NCBI GenBank assembly: GCA_021234155.1
Contig: JAJEKV010000009.1
Coordinates: 13,956,546 to 14,020,545, forward strand
Direction of reading: 5' to 3'
Source: Isoetes taiwanensis
Taxonomy: Eukaryota; Streptophyta; Lycopodiopsida; Isoetales; Isoetaceae
Length of the DNA: 64,000 bases
The notes beneath the pieces are model-generated. The model did no database searches, had not been told where the DNA came from, and was given only the letters and a program-made list of their open reading frames with translations. Positions 25,301-37,448 of the stretch are shown piece after piece (the stretch's first letter is position 1; every line of letters begins with the position of its first letter). The position numbers and the translations under genes were made by a program.

Positions 25301-27860
25301 GCAACATGCCACAGTCAATACACCAAAGCAAGGTTCCATATAGCTTTGCACCAGAGCAAGGCTTAAATACCTCTCATTATCTATCACATTGAAACAGACA
25401 ATTGGATGGGATAGGGCTAGCCGTACAACAAGCACAACAAGCTCTTTTACCTTCCTGCAATAGCTATTGAGAAGAAAACCACATCAAGAAGTCCACATAA
25501 CATCCGAAGATTGGGTAATGCAAAGAACATACATGATGGATTGCCTACTAGATAGTAAGCTCCTCATATACCTTACCCTAAAAAATGGGCCATCATATGA
25601 TTTTTTCTTGCAAAACTTGTCTAAGGAATTCAACTTCTGCTATAGTGATTAAGACAGTCAGATGAAAGCACTAAATATAATTCTAACAAATAGGCAAACA
25701 TGCTAATATGGATGACATATGGGGTATCACAAAGATGCTAACATGAAAATCTCGCATGATATATTATCTCTTTCTCCCTACGGAAGACATTAAATCTCTT
25801 TACATACATCCGTGGACCATTTCATTATCTTCAAAGACCACTTGTCCAATTTCTTTACTTCGTGACTCCAAGCAAAGGCTATTCCTCCAATATAATGGGC
25901 ACATGAGCCCATAATTTAAAACCATAACGTTTATACATTTAAACTCATGTTGAAAACAATACAACAAAGCCTTCTCACAATGAGACAAACTCGCAGATTG
26001 TTAGTCGCAGAGACTCATCCCCTCGAGTGGTGAATCCATGACTATGAAGTTTTGCATGACCATTAAATAAAAATCCTCGTCCCCACAAAGAAGAATGCAT
26101 TGGGTTTACATGTGAATCCTTTGTCAAATGTTGCAAAATATGTGCACATATCTTTAAGCAATGCTATAGTTCCTTCGCAATGCCGATTTCTTCAAATAAT
26201 CTCCATGGCATGTCTAGTTGCTAGTGTAGATGGAGATCTTCATCCATATAAAAAGTACCACTAATACAACAAGCCTTGCAAACCAATCTCTTACACATAC
26301 TATCTAAAGAGGTAGGAAAGTAATTACATATAAAGAAATGCATATTTCGTGATTTTACCGCATCAATGTCGCTGCCGGTTTGAAGCGGGTATATGTTCCG
26401 AAAGACAAGCCACCGATCTTCTCAAAGACCATGGACTTCGCACTAAAACCTCAACATGCAGAGGATAGTCACAGGCCATTAGCTCTAAGATGTTATCTAT
26501 CACAGTAAATTGCAAAACAGCCAGGATAAGTGAATATACCTGATTACGCTTCTTTGGGATAATAAACTTATGAATTTGGTATGAATGAAACAAAGGATTT
26601 AGAGAAGAAAACGCAATGCCAAATACAGTCCCGAAGATAAATAAAAATAAGGGAAGTGCTGGAGTTGGGAAGCTCCAAATCTTTCATTAACTGCAGAAGC
26701 TCCAATTATAAGGGCCGGAAATGCAAGAATCGGACCAACATTCGAGCGACATCCATCAATGCTGCAGCCTCGAGCAAGGAGCGAGCACCGGTTTCCCGGT
26801 TTCCACAGTCCCTCTCCAGCAACAGGGGCAACCGAGAATTTACAGCCCATGATCATTGGCATATTCTCGGCATATATTGGCATATACCTAGTATATGCCA
26901 CAAACCCACCTCAACAAGGGCTTGCCCCCTTAGGGGCAACCCAAAAAAAGGGGGACCCAATTGTTATATTGTTGTTGAGAAGACCCAATTGCTATACTGT
27001 TCAGGGGTAACCCATTGTGCGCCGCCGCCTTGTTTTTAGTTTGTCTGGAATTGGGTTTTCTATTTTCGGTGGCAGGTTAGGGTGGCATGAAGATGCGGAT
27101 GTTTTGCAGTAGGGCAAGGCAGCAGGGTAGGACGACGTCTCATGTAGGATAGGGCAAAGGGCTTTTGGATGCAGAATATCCACTCACACAAGCCATTTTC
27201 TCCACAGATAGTAATCGGTGCTTCCAAGGCAAAATCTGAGTTTTTTATTCAACTTGTATCAAAGCTTTGCATTTTCCTTTGCAAGTGGAGCTCGTGGCTC
27301 GTGGAGGCAGTGACTAGGACTGTGGCTGAAGCTATATCAAAAGACCTTTACTGTTGAAGAATCAGTCCGAGATGTTTCTCTCCTTCAGACATGTTTTCCT
27401 GTTTTAGAGTTGAACCTAAGCATCCAATGTTGATGCTTTGCATTCTATGTCCTCTTCCTTTGATGTGGGTGTCATAGTCTATAGTCTTCCTTTGTTGGGA
27501 CAGTATCATATTTGTTTTATTCTGACAACATTGCCAGTGAGCAGATACGATGTAGAGAGAACATTTAAGCAGAAGAGTTGATTCGTTCGCATTGGCATTG
27601 GTACTACCATTTCATGGCAGGGCGTTCAAATTTCCAATTGCATGACGTTGGCATGTGGATTCATTTTTATAGGGGTGATTCTTCATTGTGGATTATAGGT
27701 TCTTGCTTCATTATTGATTGTAAGAATGCCCTTCGCATCTTTATGCTTCTACGATGATTTAGTTGCAGATTGAAACTTCTAGGAGGGGTTCGAATTTCAT
27801 GTATGTTTTTACATGCAAATCTGTGTTTTGTTATTTTCTTAATGTCCCACTTGTCTTGTC
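22342..27860. other. Long intergenic stretch; no gene supported
   Basis: AT-rich sequence with scattered frames of 60-130 codons on both strands, none with recognisable motifs or consistent splice signals. A short GC-rich patch at 22850-22885 contains GGAGGGTTGCCCTCC, a small palindrome. Another at 26925-27005 contains CCCCCTTAGGGGCAACCC and repeats GACCCAATTG-type words. These may be remnants of transposable elements, but I cannot assign them. Confidence 0.5.
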
Positions 27861-27874
27861 TGGGCTGGTTGCTG

Positions 27875-28105
27875 TCAAGAGCAGTCAGGTGTTGCGGCGG
27901 GTGTTGCATCCACTGTTGTTTCTTTTGAATGACTTGTCATTGTCTTGGTTGCTGTCAAGAGTAGTCGGGTGTTGCAACCACTGTTGCTTCTTTTGAATGA
28001 CTTGTCATTGTCTTCTGTATTATGGTAGATCAAAAGACTTGTCATTGTCTTCTGTATTATGGTAGAATAGAATAGAATAGAATAGAATAGAATAGAATAG
28101 ATTTG
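27875..28105. repeat. Diverged tandem repeats followed by an (AATAG)n microsatellite
   Basis: A unit containing GGTTGCTGTCAAGAG, GTTGC, CACTGTTG, TTCTTTTGAATGACTTGTC and ATTGTCTT occurs twice (about 27870-27945 and 27946-28015). A shorter overlapping unit (GACTTGTCATTGTCTTCTGT plus ATTATGGTAGA) is then repeated twice. It ends in seven perfect AATAG copies at 28066-28100. This is stepwise tandem growth; no gene is involved. Confidence 0.85.
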
Positions 28106-29466
28106 ATTTTTAACATCCACGAATACTAAGAGTCCATGGGACCTATACAATAGGCTAGTACAACCATTACTACTAGGAAATTAAAACCCTTGCCTCGGAA
28201 GGTTTTCAAGGGAAAAACCTTTGCAATTTTCCATTGCAATAATGATGATACTAGTTAATCAGGAAAAAATAAGTAGACCATGATGACTACTAAGGCTCAA
28301 TAATTGAAGATGCTCATCTAGATACTCAAGTATGTATATAATGTCGGGGCTGTGAGAAGTTATGGGAGAACCTGTGGAGGCTTTCATCTTCAATAACCTG
28401 CTACTACTGACAACATGCACACAATCTCGCTTCTTATGGCAATTGTGGCCGCTCCCATTAACCTATCTCAATGCGTAGCTTGTTGGAATTGATGACGTAG
28501 AGGAATCATAGTGTGACATGGAAAATGGGATTTGACCCATCTTGACATGGAAAATGGGATTTGACCCATCTTGATTTTCAACAGACAACTCTAGTTTTTG
28601 GATTGGGAATATGATGTGGCAAATAATAATAAGATGTAGAGATTATACTAGTATTGAGGTTATATGATAATGCAAAAACAATACCATAGAACTAGACAGT
28701 TTGTTGTAAGCATATGGTTTTCCTACATTAAGTTAGCTCTCTTGAGAGATCAAGCTCAAGCTAGAAACATTTATATTCCTTTTTCTGAGTGGCAAGTTGT
28801 CACCACTAACATTTGAAATCCTGCCATTTGCCATTTCTCCATTGGTTACTGTCCAACTATTAGCTACTGTCCAACTATATCTTAATAACAACCAAATGCT
28901 GATTTCAACAATGATTATTATTATATGAACATAGAATTGTAAATCATCAAGTCAATAACCCTATACGGTTTGCTCGCCTCGAAGATGGAGACGATACAAA
29001 TACCAAGGACGTAATCCAACCTTCTGCATGAATGCATGAATGCAACACATGATGCTGATGAAACCAAGGTGAGGGCAAAACTAGACACCTACAAGTGCGC
29101 AAGCCACAAAAAATGCTAAAACGGAAGGGTTTGTGCAGGAAGGGTTTGTGCAGGTGGGTAACTGGTGACCGTATGTTTAAACCATAACTGGGTCACTATC
29201 CCAGCCATAACCAGATCACTATCCCACTCTTAATTGGTAAACCTTGCAAATAATATTGTCAGAGCCTTCCAGTTAGTTGAAATCAGTGGGCATAGTCTAA
29301 TAGACATGTATAATGAAGTTACCTGCAACGATTAATGTGGGCAACTTCAGCAACTTCCTGGCGGGCTCAATCATAAGGTATGCTCACTAAATTGGCTCAT
29401 CCGCTAGTTCATGTGGTGTAGTTTTGATACAAAACAATTAGTGTTTGCTAATGGCATAAATATAAC
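28106..29466. other. 3' flank of the CLC gene; small tandem duplications only
   Basis: No gene seen. A 27-bp tandem duplication (GACATGGAAAATGGGATTTG...) lies at about 28515-28573, and a 16-bp one (GGAAGGGTTTGTGCA) near 29125-29157. Confidence 0.55.
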
Positions 29467-32400
29467 TTAGTGCTCTTGGTCATTTTTGTAAGCCAACAAC
29501 CTCCGTGTCGCCTCAACTCTGAATGAAAGAGATTTGATTCGAAATTAAATGGATTAGAGTATAATAAAAATCAACCATGCCTAAAGACTTACCGGCATGC
29601 AAGCCTGATGGATTCCCTATCAATGATACCAACCAGATTGCCAGTATTTCCCAACACAGGAAGCTGTCTCAATCCACGGCCTCCCATAAGCTGTTTTGCT
29701 GTAGCAAGGGTCATATCACCATCTACAGTAATGACTTTGGATGCTCGTGATTTGTCACAAATATGTGAAACTGCCCTTTGCTTCATCTAATACACCTCCA
29801 AAGAAGGATATCCCATTACTAACTGACATTCATCAACTAGACATGCTAAAATGAGTGGATGTGAGCTCTATTTCATAATTTGTTGGTTTTTACTTATTTC
29901 TGTGTCCTCCGCACACTAATTTATATGCATCTTTTAGATTGTGGATATCAGTTGGAAACAGGTACCTCTTGCTTCTTTTCATTTGTAGTGAACTTCTCTG
30001 CTTCTTTTTGAATATCCCCCAGCGTTAAGATGCCTTTAAGGTGATGATCTTCAACAATTAAAACGCACCATTCCTTTTCTGCAAGTATTAACTCCAGTGT
30101 TTCCTCAAGGGTTGCATAAGGAGCAACTTTCACAAATGTAGATCTCATTGCATCGACTACTAGAATTTCTTCTGCCAACTGTTTCTCATCAATATCTGTT
30201 TCTGTTAGACATAAAGATTCATCAACATCACAAATGTCTGTTGCACGAAAATAGATGTTTTGTGCAGCTTAGTTAGTCTCCGGAGAAGCTTTAAGCTTGT
30301 TTCCTGTTGACTGCTTCTTGTTCCTTGCCGATAGTGATCCAATCCACGAGGATAAGCCAACGGCTGCCATTAAGGGCAATACAATACGGTAGTCACGAGT
30401 CAATTCAAATAGAAGAAGAACAGCTGTTAATGGCACCTGGCAAACACCTGCAAGAGTTGCTGCCATACCAACCTATGTAAAGAAGTTTTGTTAGGCACAG
30501 ATGAGATGCAAACTAAACTGGAAAAAAAAAACCGTTTATCTAATAGTTCTAAGCGATTGATCTGTGCATGTTCCTAAATAAGGATCCTTCAGACATGACG
30601 GTCTGTTCCTTACGAGTGCATATGCTTGAGGTGCAGCCACTTGCAGGGCGTCCAAATGGTACATGGGGTCTGCATGAACAATTGCATAACCTGCCAATTT
30701 CCCATATGCAGATCCCAGAGCTGCGCCAATAAAGAGTGATGGAGCATAAACACCTCCCACCAAGCATGAGCCACGGCATAATGAAGTTGCGACTATCTTT
30801 GCACCCACAAGTTGAAGTAGCAAATCTGCTAGAGGCCCTTTTGTCCACCACGGTCTAGATTCTAAGAAGACATCAACATTTTCAAACCCCCAATACAGCA
30901 CTTCTGGATATATTAGGGCAATTATGCCAACACATAAACCGCCCAAAGGAGGGAAACACCAAACTGGAATGATTCTTCTTTCCTCTAGCCTATCAAAAAT
31001 TGTTGTGGCAAATAAAGAACCTTTAGTGACAGCCACTGATACAACTCCACAAAGTATTCCAAGCAATAAATAAAGAGGAAGCTCTGCATGCCAAATTAAC
31101 AAGTAAATAAGGTAAAAAAGTAAAAGGTTACAATAGCCAGGATATAAAGATGTTTTATCAAATGGAGACCGGAAGTCATATGCAGGAATCTTAAATGCTG
31201 GATCAGACCCTAAACCAGCCTGTGATATGATAGAAGCAAGAAGAGAGCTCAGCAAAACCATGGCAGTCGTTAGAGATGAAGCTGATTCAGCATTTGACGA
31301 TGATTTCAGAACAGATTCTACGGCAAAAAAGCAACCAGCAATTGCTACATTGAACCCTGCACAAATTAAATAACACATAAACACATAACGTAATAAAATA
31401 CATTTCAAACAAGAGAAATATGTAAATCGATTATATTAGATAAATAAAGAACTACTTTGTCCCATGAGGAATTTAGAATCATGAACTGAGAGGTCAACCA
31501 ACATGCCTAGAACAATCATAAAGTACCCTAAACCTGTGGAGTGTTTTCCATGGGCTTTTGGACACAATAAGATTGTTATATCTTAGAATTTGCACATGGA
31601 TATGATCCCCATATCGTGATAAATTTTCCTGCAATATTATTTACCTGAAGATATGCCTGCTGCTGAACCAGCAGCAACCAATGAAAGTGTCCTGTCACGG
31701 CTATTCTTTAAAACAGCGCCAACACCCTTAGCAATGGATGCACCTATCTCTACACTGGGCCCTTCTGGCCCAAGAGAGTTTCCAGTCCCTAAAGTAACAG
31801 CAGATGCTACAGCTTTCAGCACTGGCTTCAATAAATTTCTAATTTTAGATTCTTGAGATGCTGCTGATCTGTCTTCTTCTGCAGATATATCCAGAAATGA
31901 TTGAAAGCTATTTATTAACCCTACAAATATCCCTCCTCCAACTGGTACAAAAATTCGATATTTCCATGTTTCCTCAAGAGCATGGGATCTGAACCATGAA
32001 ATTCGTGGAATATCTTTCCAGACCAGATCATGTATCTCATGTACCTGAAATATGATGGATGTGCATCTAAAGAATCAGTGTATAAGAATTTAACTTCATA
32101 AGGGTCATGCAACCTTTAGATTGGATAAGTACAGTTCCTTTTAAACGACTATTCATGAAAATTTGAACTATAAATAAAGGAACTTATTGCTTCTACCACT
32201 CCCTCTACTCTGATGCGGCTCGTACAATTGTACCAATTTTAGTTGGAACCTGCTGACGTAATTGCAGGATGAAACATGAATAAGACATGTTATTGTTGGA
32301 GAAATCCATGGGCGAATAAACTCCTATTGGTTGAAAAGGCAAACTTTCTGCTCACGTTGGTATAAAGAAAGGATAATAGAAAAATGCCAGTTTGTATTTT

Positions 32401-33871
32401 GTAATAATCGATTGGGTTCGGATGATTAGAAGAAAATGGTTTGCCTCAATTTGCAAAATACTCACAGATGTTCTGGTTTTCCTGTACATGAGCTCACTCC
32501 TTCCACCAAAAACACGTCTTTCGTCCAATTGCCATTCATGAAAAAGAGCTGCAATACTTGCTTCAGTTTGCAAGTAGAGACATATGCCAAGGCGGCTGCA
32601 TTCACCATTCATCATTTCCATATCTCCAATACTGAGAATGTTGATTTCATCCTCAACTTGCTACAGCCTGCAAAATGTGTCTAGGCAATGTTACCATACA
32701 TGTCATCCATCTTTGAGTCTTTAACCAGGTCCTTTGTCCCATGTCAGCGCTTTCACATTTATCCATAGCCAACATGTTCCAAGAGGTACTGCCCTGACCT
32801 ACACAGGTTTCAAATACATTTCCAACTCAGCATGTGAATTTCATCCTCAACTTTACTATATGTTTCATGCATCTTCAAGTATTTATCCAATCGCCCATCC
32901 CGCTTTCACATATTTGTCGTGGCCAAAAGGTACCGTCTTGACAATCAAGAGAGGATTTAGTGTTGCAGCCTCAAGGTCCATGTCATATTTCCTTGCATCT
33001 AGAGAAGACGTTCCCCCTCCAAACTCATTTGATTGATCACCTTTCTGTAAAAGGAAACTCATGCAGCCTGAAATATTCAATTGGTCTCCATTTGGAATCA
33101 CATACGAAATATGGCCTCTCTATTGATGTGCAGTTCACAATAGAACATCAGCTCCACAGAGGTATTCATGTTTCCTGCTTCATGTTATATAAAGTATTTG
33201 CAACGGGGTATATATTTTCCTGCGTTTAGATCGTTTGAAGCTCTATTTATTATCTTCAACAATTCATTTATCTTATCTTAGAGATCAAATGAGTTCAGAC
33301 CTTCGCGGATAGTAATGCATGGCCACGTTAATTATGAAAAAAACAGCTGAATTAAGGTTGAACATCCGAAGGCACTAATTTGCATGCAGCACTAACAGAC
33401 CCTCACTTGTGAGGTTTTCTGATTGCAATAAGGTTACTAGCAACTTACAAAAACAGGCATGTATGAAAATAAGAAAGAGCAACTTACTGCATAATTGAAA
33501 ATGACGACGCAAAGTCCTGTCATAACACCTACAAGACATGAGGTGAATACGGAAACTCCTTCGTCTGTTCTCCCATAAGAACTCAAGAAATTGTCCAAGC
33601 TAAAACCAGGCTCTTTTTCTAAATTTGTCTTTTCCTTTTCGCCAAAGGCATCGTCATTCTCTTCAGTTTCCATAGCAACCTCATCTTCTGCAGCAGCTTT
33701 ATTGGGTCCATTGGATAACAATATATCAGATTTCTTTGAGTAAAAACCCGAATACTGGACTTTCGTAAGTTTATGGTACTTGTGCCGTTCTAAGTAATCC
33801 AATCGATATGAATACAAGCCTCTACGAGGCGGAGATGAACGCACAATGTTGACATTTATGAGATATTTCAT
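29467..33871 (-). CDS. CLC-e: CLC-e-type chloride channel/transporter, six exons, with an in-frame stop and an apparently retained intron
   Basis: CLC-e belongs to the CLC anion channel/exchanger family; the Arabidopsis member is reported in thylakoids. Exons on the minus strand are 33488-33871, 31645-32044, 30614-31356, 29966-30472, 29593-29786 and 29467-29518. All junctions are GT/AG and phases agree, giving 760 codons (Arabidopsis has about 710). The N-terminus is basic and transit-peptide-like. Residues 220-224 are the GPEGP selectivity motif; GG-YAPSLFIGA lies near residue 450. The exon at 29966-30472 opens with MAATLAGVCQVPLTAVLLLF, then the first CBS domain (ILVVDAMRSTFVKV). The second CBS domain is in 29593-29786. 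Two oddities: TAA at 30269-30271 (codon 577) would remove both CBS domains, and 26 extra in-frame codons at 31084-31162 look like a retained intron lacking a GT donor. The gene may be decaying, or these may be consensus errors. The start ATG at 33871 is the only one in that exon frame. Confidence 0.9.
29966..30472 (-). CDS. CLC-e: CLC-e exon 4: last membrane segments, linker with TAA, first CBS domain
   Basis: 507 nt, phase 0 at both ends (acceptor CATAG at 30473-30477, donor GAG^GTACCT at 29965). Translation is continuous in one frame except for the single TAA at 30269-30271. Coding resemblance to CLC-e continues after it: a linker with CDVDESLCLTETD and then the CBS fold. The TAA lies in the variable linker, inside ACTAACTAAG. 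I tested upstream donor and downstream acceptor combinations and found no in-phase intron that would remove it. Confidence 0.85.
30614..31356 (-). CDS. CLC-e: CLC-e exon 3: membrane core, with 26 extra codons
   Basis: 743 nt. Encodes GFNVAIAGCFFAVESVL, TTAMVLLSSLLASI, AYDFRSP, then 26 residues absent from the family, then ELPLYLLLGILCG, YPEVLYWGFENVDVFLE, GPLADLLLQLVGAKI and GGVYAPSLFIGA. The extra block (31084-31162) is AT-rich, ends in a good acceptor (ATTTGGCATGCAG), and has no GT at the corresponding 5' edge. Confidence 0.85.
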
Positions 33872-35580
33872 TTTGCATTGCGTTCAACAAAGAATTCAGT
33901 ATCTGGCACTGATGATCCTATAATAGTAGGAACTTGAATGGTTTTTGTGGTTCCTGTTCCATTATCTTCATCCCATCATTACAGGCCATGTCATCATAGA
34001 TTTGGATATTGGGCGGGTTGCCCTGTTCGAAAGGAAGTTAAAGTTAAGATAGGTTGTTTCTTAGCAACCGAAGGCTTTCAGAATTTCAATTCCTATGCGG
34101 GATCTTCCTTCCTAATTTCAATTCCTCTAGGGTTGCCCTCTTCGCCCGAAAGGAAGTTAAAGTTAGTGTTAGGAAATAGGTCGTTTCTTGGCAAACACAA
34201 AAGATATAGCTGGTTTAAGTGCTTGTATCCTTCATATAGCAATCTTGAACTAACATGCATTAAGAATCAAGTATATAGAACGATCCATCAATCCTTGGAG
34301 ATGTTTCAAACATCAAATGACAAAGGAAAACCAAAAAACTGGATGAAGATTTTGGAAAAATGGCACGATGTTGAAAAGTATTGGATTTATTACAACTCCA
34401 CCTTGGCAAATGTATTAATATAGGGATAACAGCAGGACGGGCCCTTAAAGGAATCCTTCTGCTTCTAAGACATTCTGGTTCATAGAACAAAATGGATTGT
34501 AGTATTGTCTTGAGGACATAATGGGTCAGATAGAATATAAAATGTAGTACGTGTCAAATGGCTCATCAAAACATGTCAACTAGCCAAGCAGAACTATCAT
34601 TTATAACAACCCTACGATTTGTATCTCCTTTACCCAAAGGTATCAAGGTCATGGGTTATACTCAAATCCTCTGCCATATCTACAAGACAAGGTCTTTCAA
34701 GAAGATCAATTTAGCAATGATTGTGATTTGCAGGTCTAAAACATTGTTGCTTACCGTGGAAAGCAATGAGCTAGATTTGTGTGTAAGAAAAAGTTAAGCA
34801 ATTAGTCAGACATGACCCAATGCATGGTTATCAAAGATTGGTGGCAAAGGCATTCAAGAGAAATGAGTAGAGCGCAAGATTTTAAGCATGCTTCCATAGA
34901 AAGGTACATCTTGGACAGATCCAGACCCTCATACATGATGGAAACCTTTGTACTGAGCAAGAATAACCTGCAAGACAATTGCAAGATTATTAGCTCCACA
35001 TGCTATATATACCTTCTGGAAGAAAATCTAGTTGACCATGGGGTGTTCTTATAGATTGTAGCTATTGGAAGACAATAGAAAGTTGTATGAAGAGGTGCTT
35101 CAGTACCTATACGCTGCCCTATCTAATCGATGTCACCACCCTCATGCCGCCTCATTTCTTTGACCAACAATTATATGCGCGTCTTTCCCAACCTCCATGA
35201 ATCTCATGCAATGCTTGCAAGATCCTTTGTGTCATGAATCTATGTGAAAACAAGGAAAATACTTGGAAAATATGCAAGAAATATGGAGGAAATATGGCAA
35301 GATCGACGAATAACATAATATATAAATAAGAATCGTGAGTACAATGGCCCAAAGGCAAGCAAGAACACGAGATAGATGCCAAGAAGGCTCAAGACTGACG
35401 TTGAACCGGAATAGTTCGACAAGAAGGGGGTGTCTCCTTATATATCTAGGCCAACGGTCAGGATCGCGCCACTCCAATGGATGAGATCACGCCAAGTGTT
35501 GCGCATGCATGTAGGTTCTAGAATATTCTAAAACCTCCTGAAAATAGCCCCGCATATGAGAAAGATGTGAAGGAATATTT
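33872..35580. other. 5' flank of the CLC gene; no gene supported
   Basis: Open frames exist on both strands (for example plus 33938-34423), but none shows a recognised motif. A short imperfect direct repeat (AGGAAGTTAAAGTTA followed by a GTTTCTT-G-C-AA-like segment) occurs at about 34030-34070 and 34150-34195. Promoter elements of the CLC gene should lie just above 33871, but I cannot identify a TATA box with confidence. Confidence 0.45.
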
Positions 35581-35589
35581 TCAATAAGT

Positions 35590-35733
35590 ATTATTAGCGC
35601 ATTGGTAGCGCACTTGGCAATGGTGTATGACTTGCAATTAAAAGATTGCAAGTTCAAGCCTTGTCTTGTGCAATTACATTGTTGCATCCGTGTGATGACC
35701 ATCTTTTGTACGTATGAGTATGATATGAATATC
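35590..35733 (+). ncRNA. tRNA-derived SINE-like head (or degenerate tRNA copy)
   Basis: TAGCGCATTGG at 35594-35604 fits an RNA polymerase III A box, and AGTTCAAGCC ending at 35660 fits a B box. The spacing is tRNA-like, with a TTGCAAT/ATTGCAA stem between them. The full cloverleaf does not form cleanly and there is no clear acceptor stem. Sequence continues downstream into the tandem repeat at 35734, as expected for a SINE body. A decayed tRNA gene is the alternative. Confidence 0.5.
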
Positions 35734-35890
35734 CATATGGTCGTCACACCACCCCCCTCCTACGACGGCGACGAGTCCTCGGAGTTGGGCCGGAGTACTC
35801 AAACTTGGCATATTCATATGGTCGTCACACCACCCCCCTCCTACGACGGCGACGAGTCCTCGGAGTTGGGCCGGAGTACTCAAACTTGGC
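35734..35890. repeat. 81-bp tandem duplication (two copies)
   Basis: Copies at 35734-35809 and 35815-35890 are identical over 76 bp (CATATGGTCGTCACACCACC ... CTCAAACTTGGC) with a 5-bp spacer, giving a period of 81. The unit is GC-rich against an AT-rich background and lies directly downstream of the tRNA-like sequence. Confidence 0.95.
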
Positions 35891-35939
35891 TTATCCGGGT
35901 AACATCGGTGAAACTCTACAATTTTATTAGGAGCATTAG

Positions 35940-36428
35940 TCAGATTCTCGGCAGGCTCCTATGTTCTATCACTTGGTGAATAACCTTCCCAATCGAAAAA
36001 GTAATACAATCTTCGAGAAGGAAGTTGGAGCCCAAAATCTCTCGAACCTCGAACTCCTCATGATCATCAATTTCCACTGGTGGTGATGGCGGAGGAACGC
36101 AATCTGAGAAAGTATTAACTATGTAGGGCTCCAATAGAGAAACATGAAATACTGGATGGAGACGAACAGCTGGAGGGAGCTCGAGCCGGAATGCCACATT
36201 GTTGATCTGAGCCGTGATCCGGTAAGGACCGAGGCGACGATGGTCAAGCTTGTTGCAGGGATGTGAGGTAGGGAGGTTCCCAACGTGAAATTTAGGACCT
36301 CCTGCCGATGCAATGCCAGTAGCATTCCTGTGTTCGGTGAAGATAATGCTGAAGATCTGATTGAAGAGCCTGGAGTATTTCAAGTCAAGACTTAGCACTA
36401 GGATTGACAGAGTCACCGCCAGCGACAC
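35940..36428 (-). pseudogene. Ty3 integrase C-terminal tail and chromodomain start
   Basis: Encodes LGPYRITAQINNVAFRLELP and HPVFHVSLLEPY, the standard integrase tail, then an acidic segment EIDDHEEFEVREIL that matches the beginning of a chromodomain. The rest of the chromodomain is garbled. A chromodomain would direct insertion to marked chromatin. Confidence 0.82.
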
Positions 36429-36429
36429 T

Positions 36430-37210
36430 AAGGGACCAACGAGGATGCTGACCAGAGTTCAAAAAGAACGAAGTCTGGCCAAGGGAAGCATGTACTGAGT
36501 TATTATAGGCAAACTCAGCTAATGGAAGATAATCGATCCAAACATCCTACTGATAACTGATAAAGCACCTTAAATATTGCTTCAAAGTCTGATTAGTGCA
36601 CTCTGCATGCCCATTACTTTCTGGATGATGATTGGATGTCAATGAGCAGTCGATATGCAATAACTCCAACAGCCGCTTCCAAAAACCTGCGACGAACTGA
36701 GGTCCACGATCACTGACGACAGTATCTGGCAAGCCATGAAGTCTGACTACTTCAGGAAGAAGAAGATCAGTTGTTCCCTCACTGGTGATGATGATGTTGC
36801 ATGGAACAGAGTGAGCCATCTTAGAGAAACGATCAACCACAACCACGATGGCATCATAACCCCGAGAGAGTGGCAGCTCCGGAATAAAGTCTACGAAAAT
36901 ACTCTTGCAAGGTCCATCTGGTACTGGCAATGGCTGAAGGAGGCCATGAAAAAGATGTCTTGGAATCTTTGCTTGACAACAGATGTCACAGGATCGAATA
37001 GAAGCTTTGACAGAGCCTAATAAGTTCAAGCGTCTTGGATACTCTAGTGTCTAGCCATAGGTGAATCATGGCAAGCCTGGAGAACCCGAAGCCTAGAAGC
37101 ACTGTCTGGCACATACAGGAGCCCATCACGAAACAAGAGTCCATCTCGAACCTCAAACTGATCATAGTTCGATCGCATTTACTGAGAAGATGGTGCAAAG
37201 CCAAGGTGTG
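36430..37210 (-). pseudogene. Ty3 integrase zinc-binding region and catalytic core
   Basis: 36547-37029 keeps the CxxC of the zinc finger (CDICCQAK), the first catalytic Asp (IFVDFIPELP), the second (VVSDRGPQF) and the Glu in HPESNGHAE, so the D,D,E triad is still readable. A stop at the YQ-DVW junction near 36547 separates it from the continuation DYLPLAEFAYNNSVHASLGQ (36430-36540). Upstream, 37030-37210 reads FEVRDGLLFRDGLLYVP and CHDSPMA of the N-terminal domain, with frame breaks. Confidence 0.9.
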
Positions 37211-37448
37211 AGAATACATCTTGAGCCAGTAGATCGGGGGCAGAAATGCTCGAACAGACTCCAACAAGGTTGTATCATGAGGCCTCTCGAATAAAGTGCG
37301 GGCCATAGGCTGGAACAGATTAGGCCCTAGAATAACTTGTGATTGCTAATCAAATGCAGGATCACCTGGCTTGGGCTTATGGTAGGAGCATCAAGATAAG
37401 GCATCAGGCTTTCCTTGGAGGGGTCCATGACGATACTTAATCACAAAA

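Noticed and set aside
30250-30335. A hidden intron in CLC-e exon 4 that removes the TAA (CTAAC branch-like word, CAACAG acceptor)
   Set aside because: The only nearby GT (in AGCAGTCAACAGG) is a weak donor and the phases do not match, so joining it would shift the frame.
35602-35979. Protein gene on the plus strand across the 81-bp tandem repeat
   Set aside because: It is open only because the repeat is a multiple of three; there is no domain and it overlaps the tRNA-like head.
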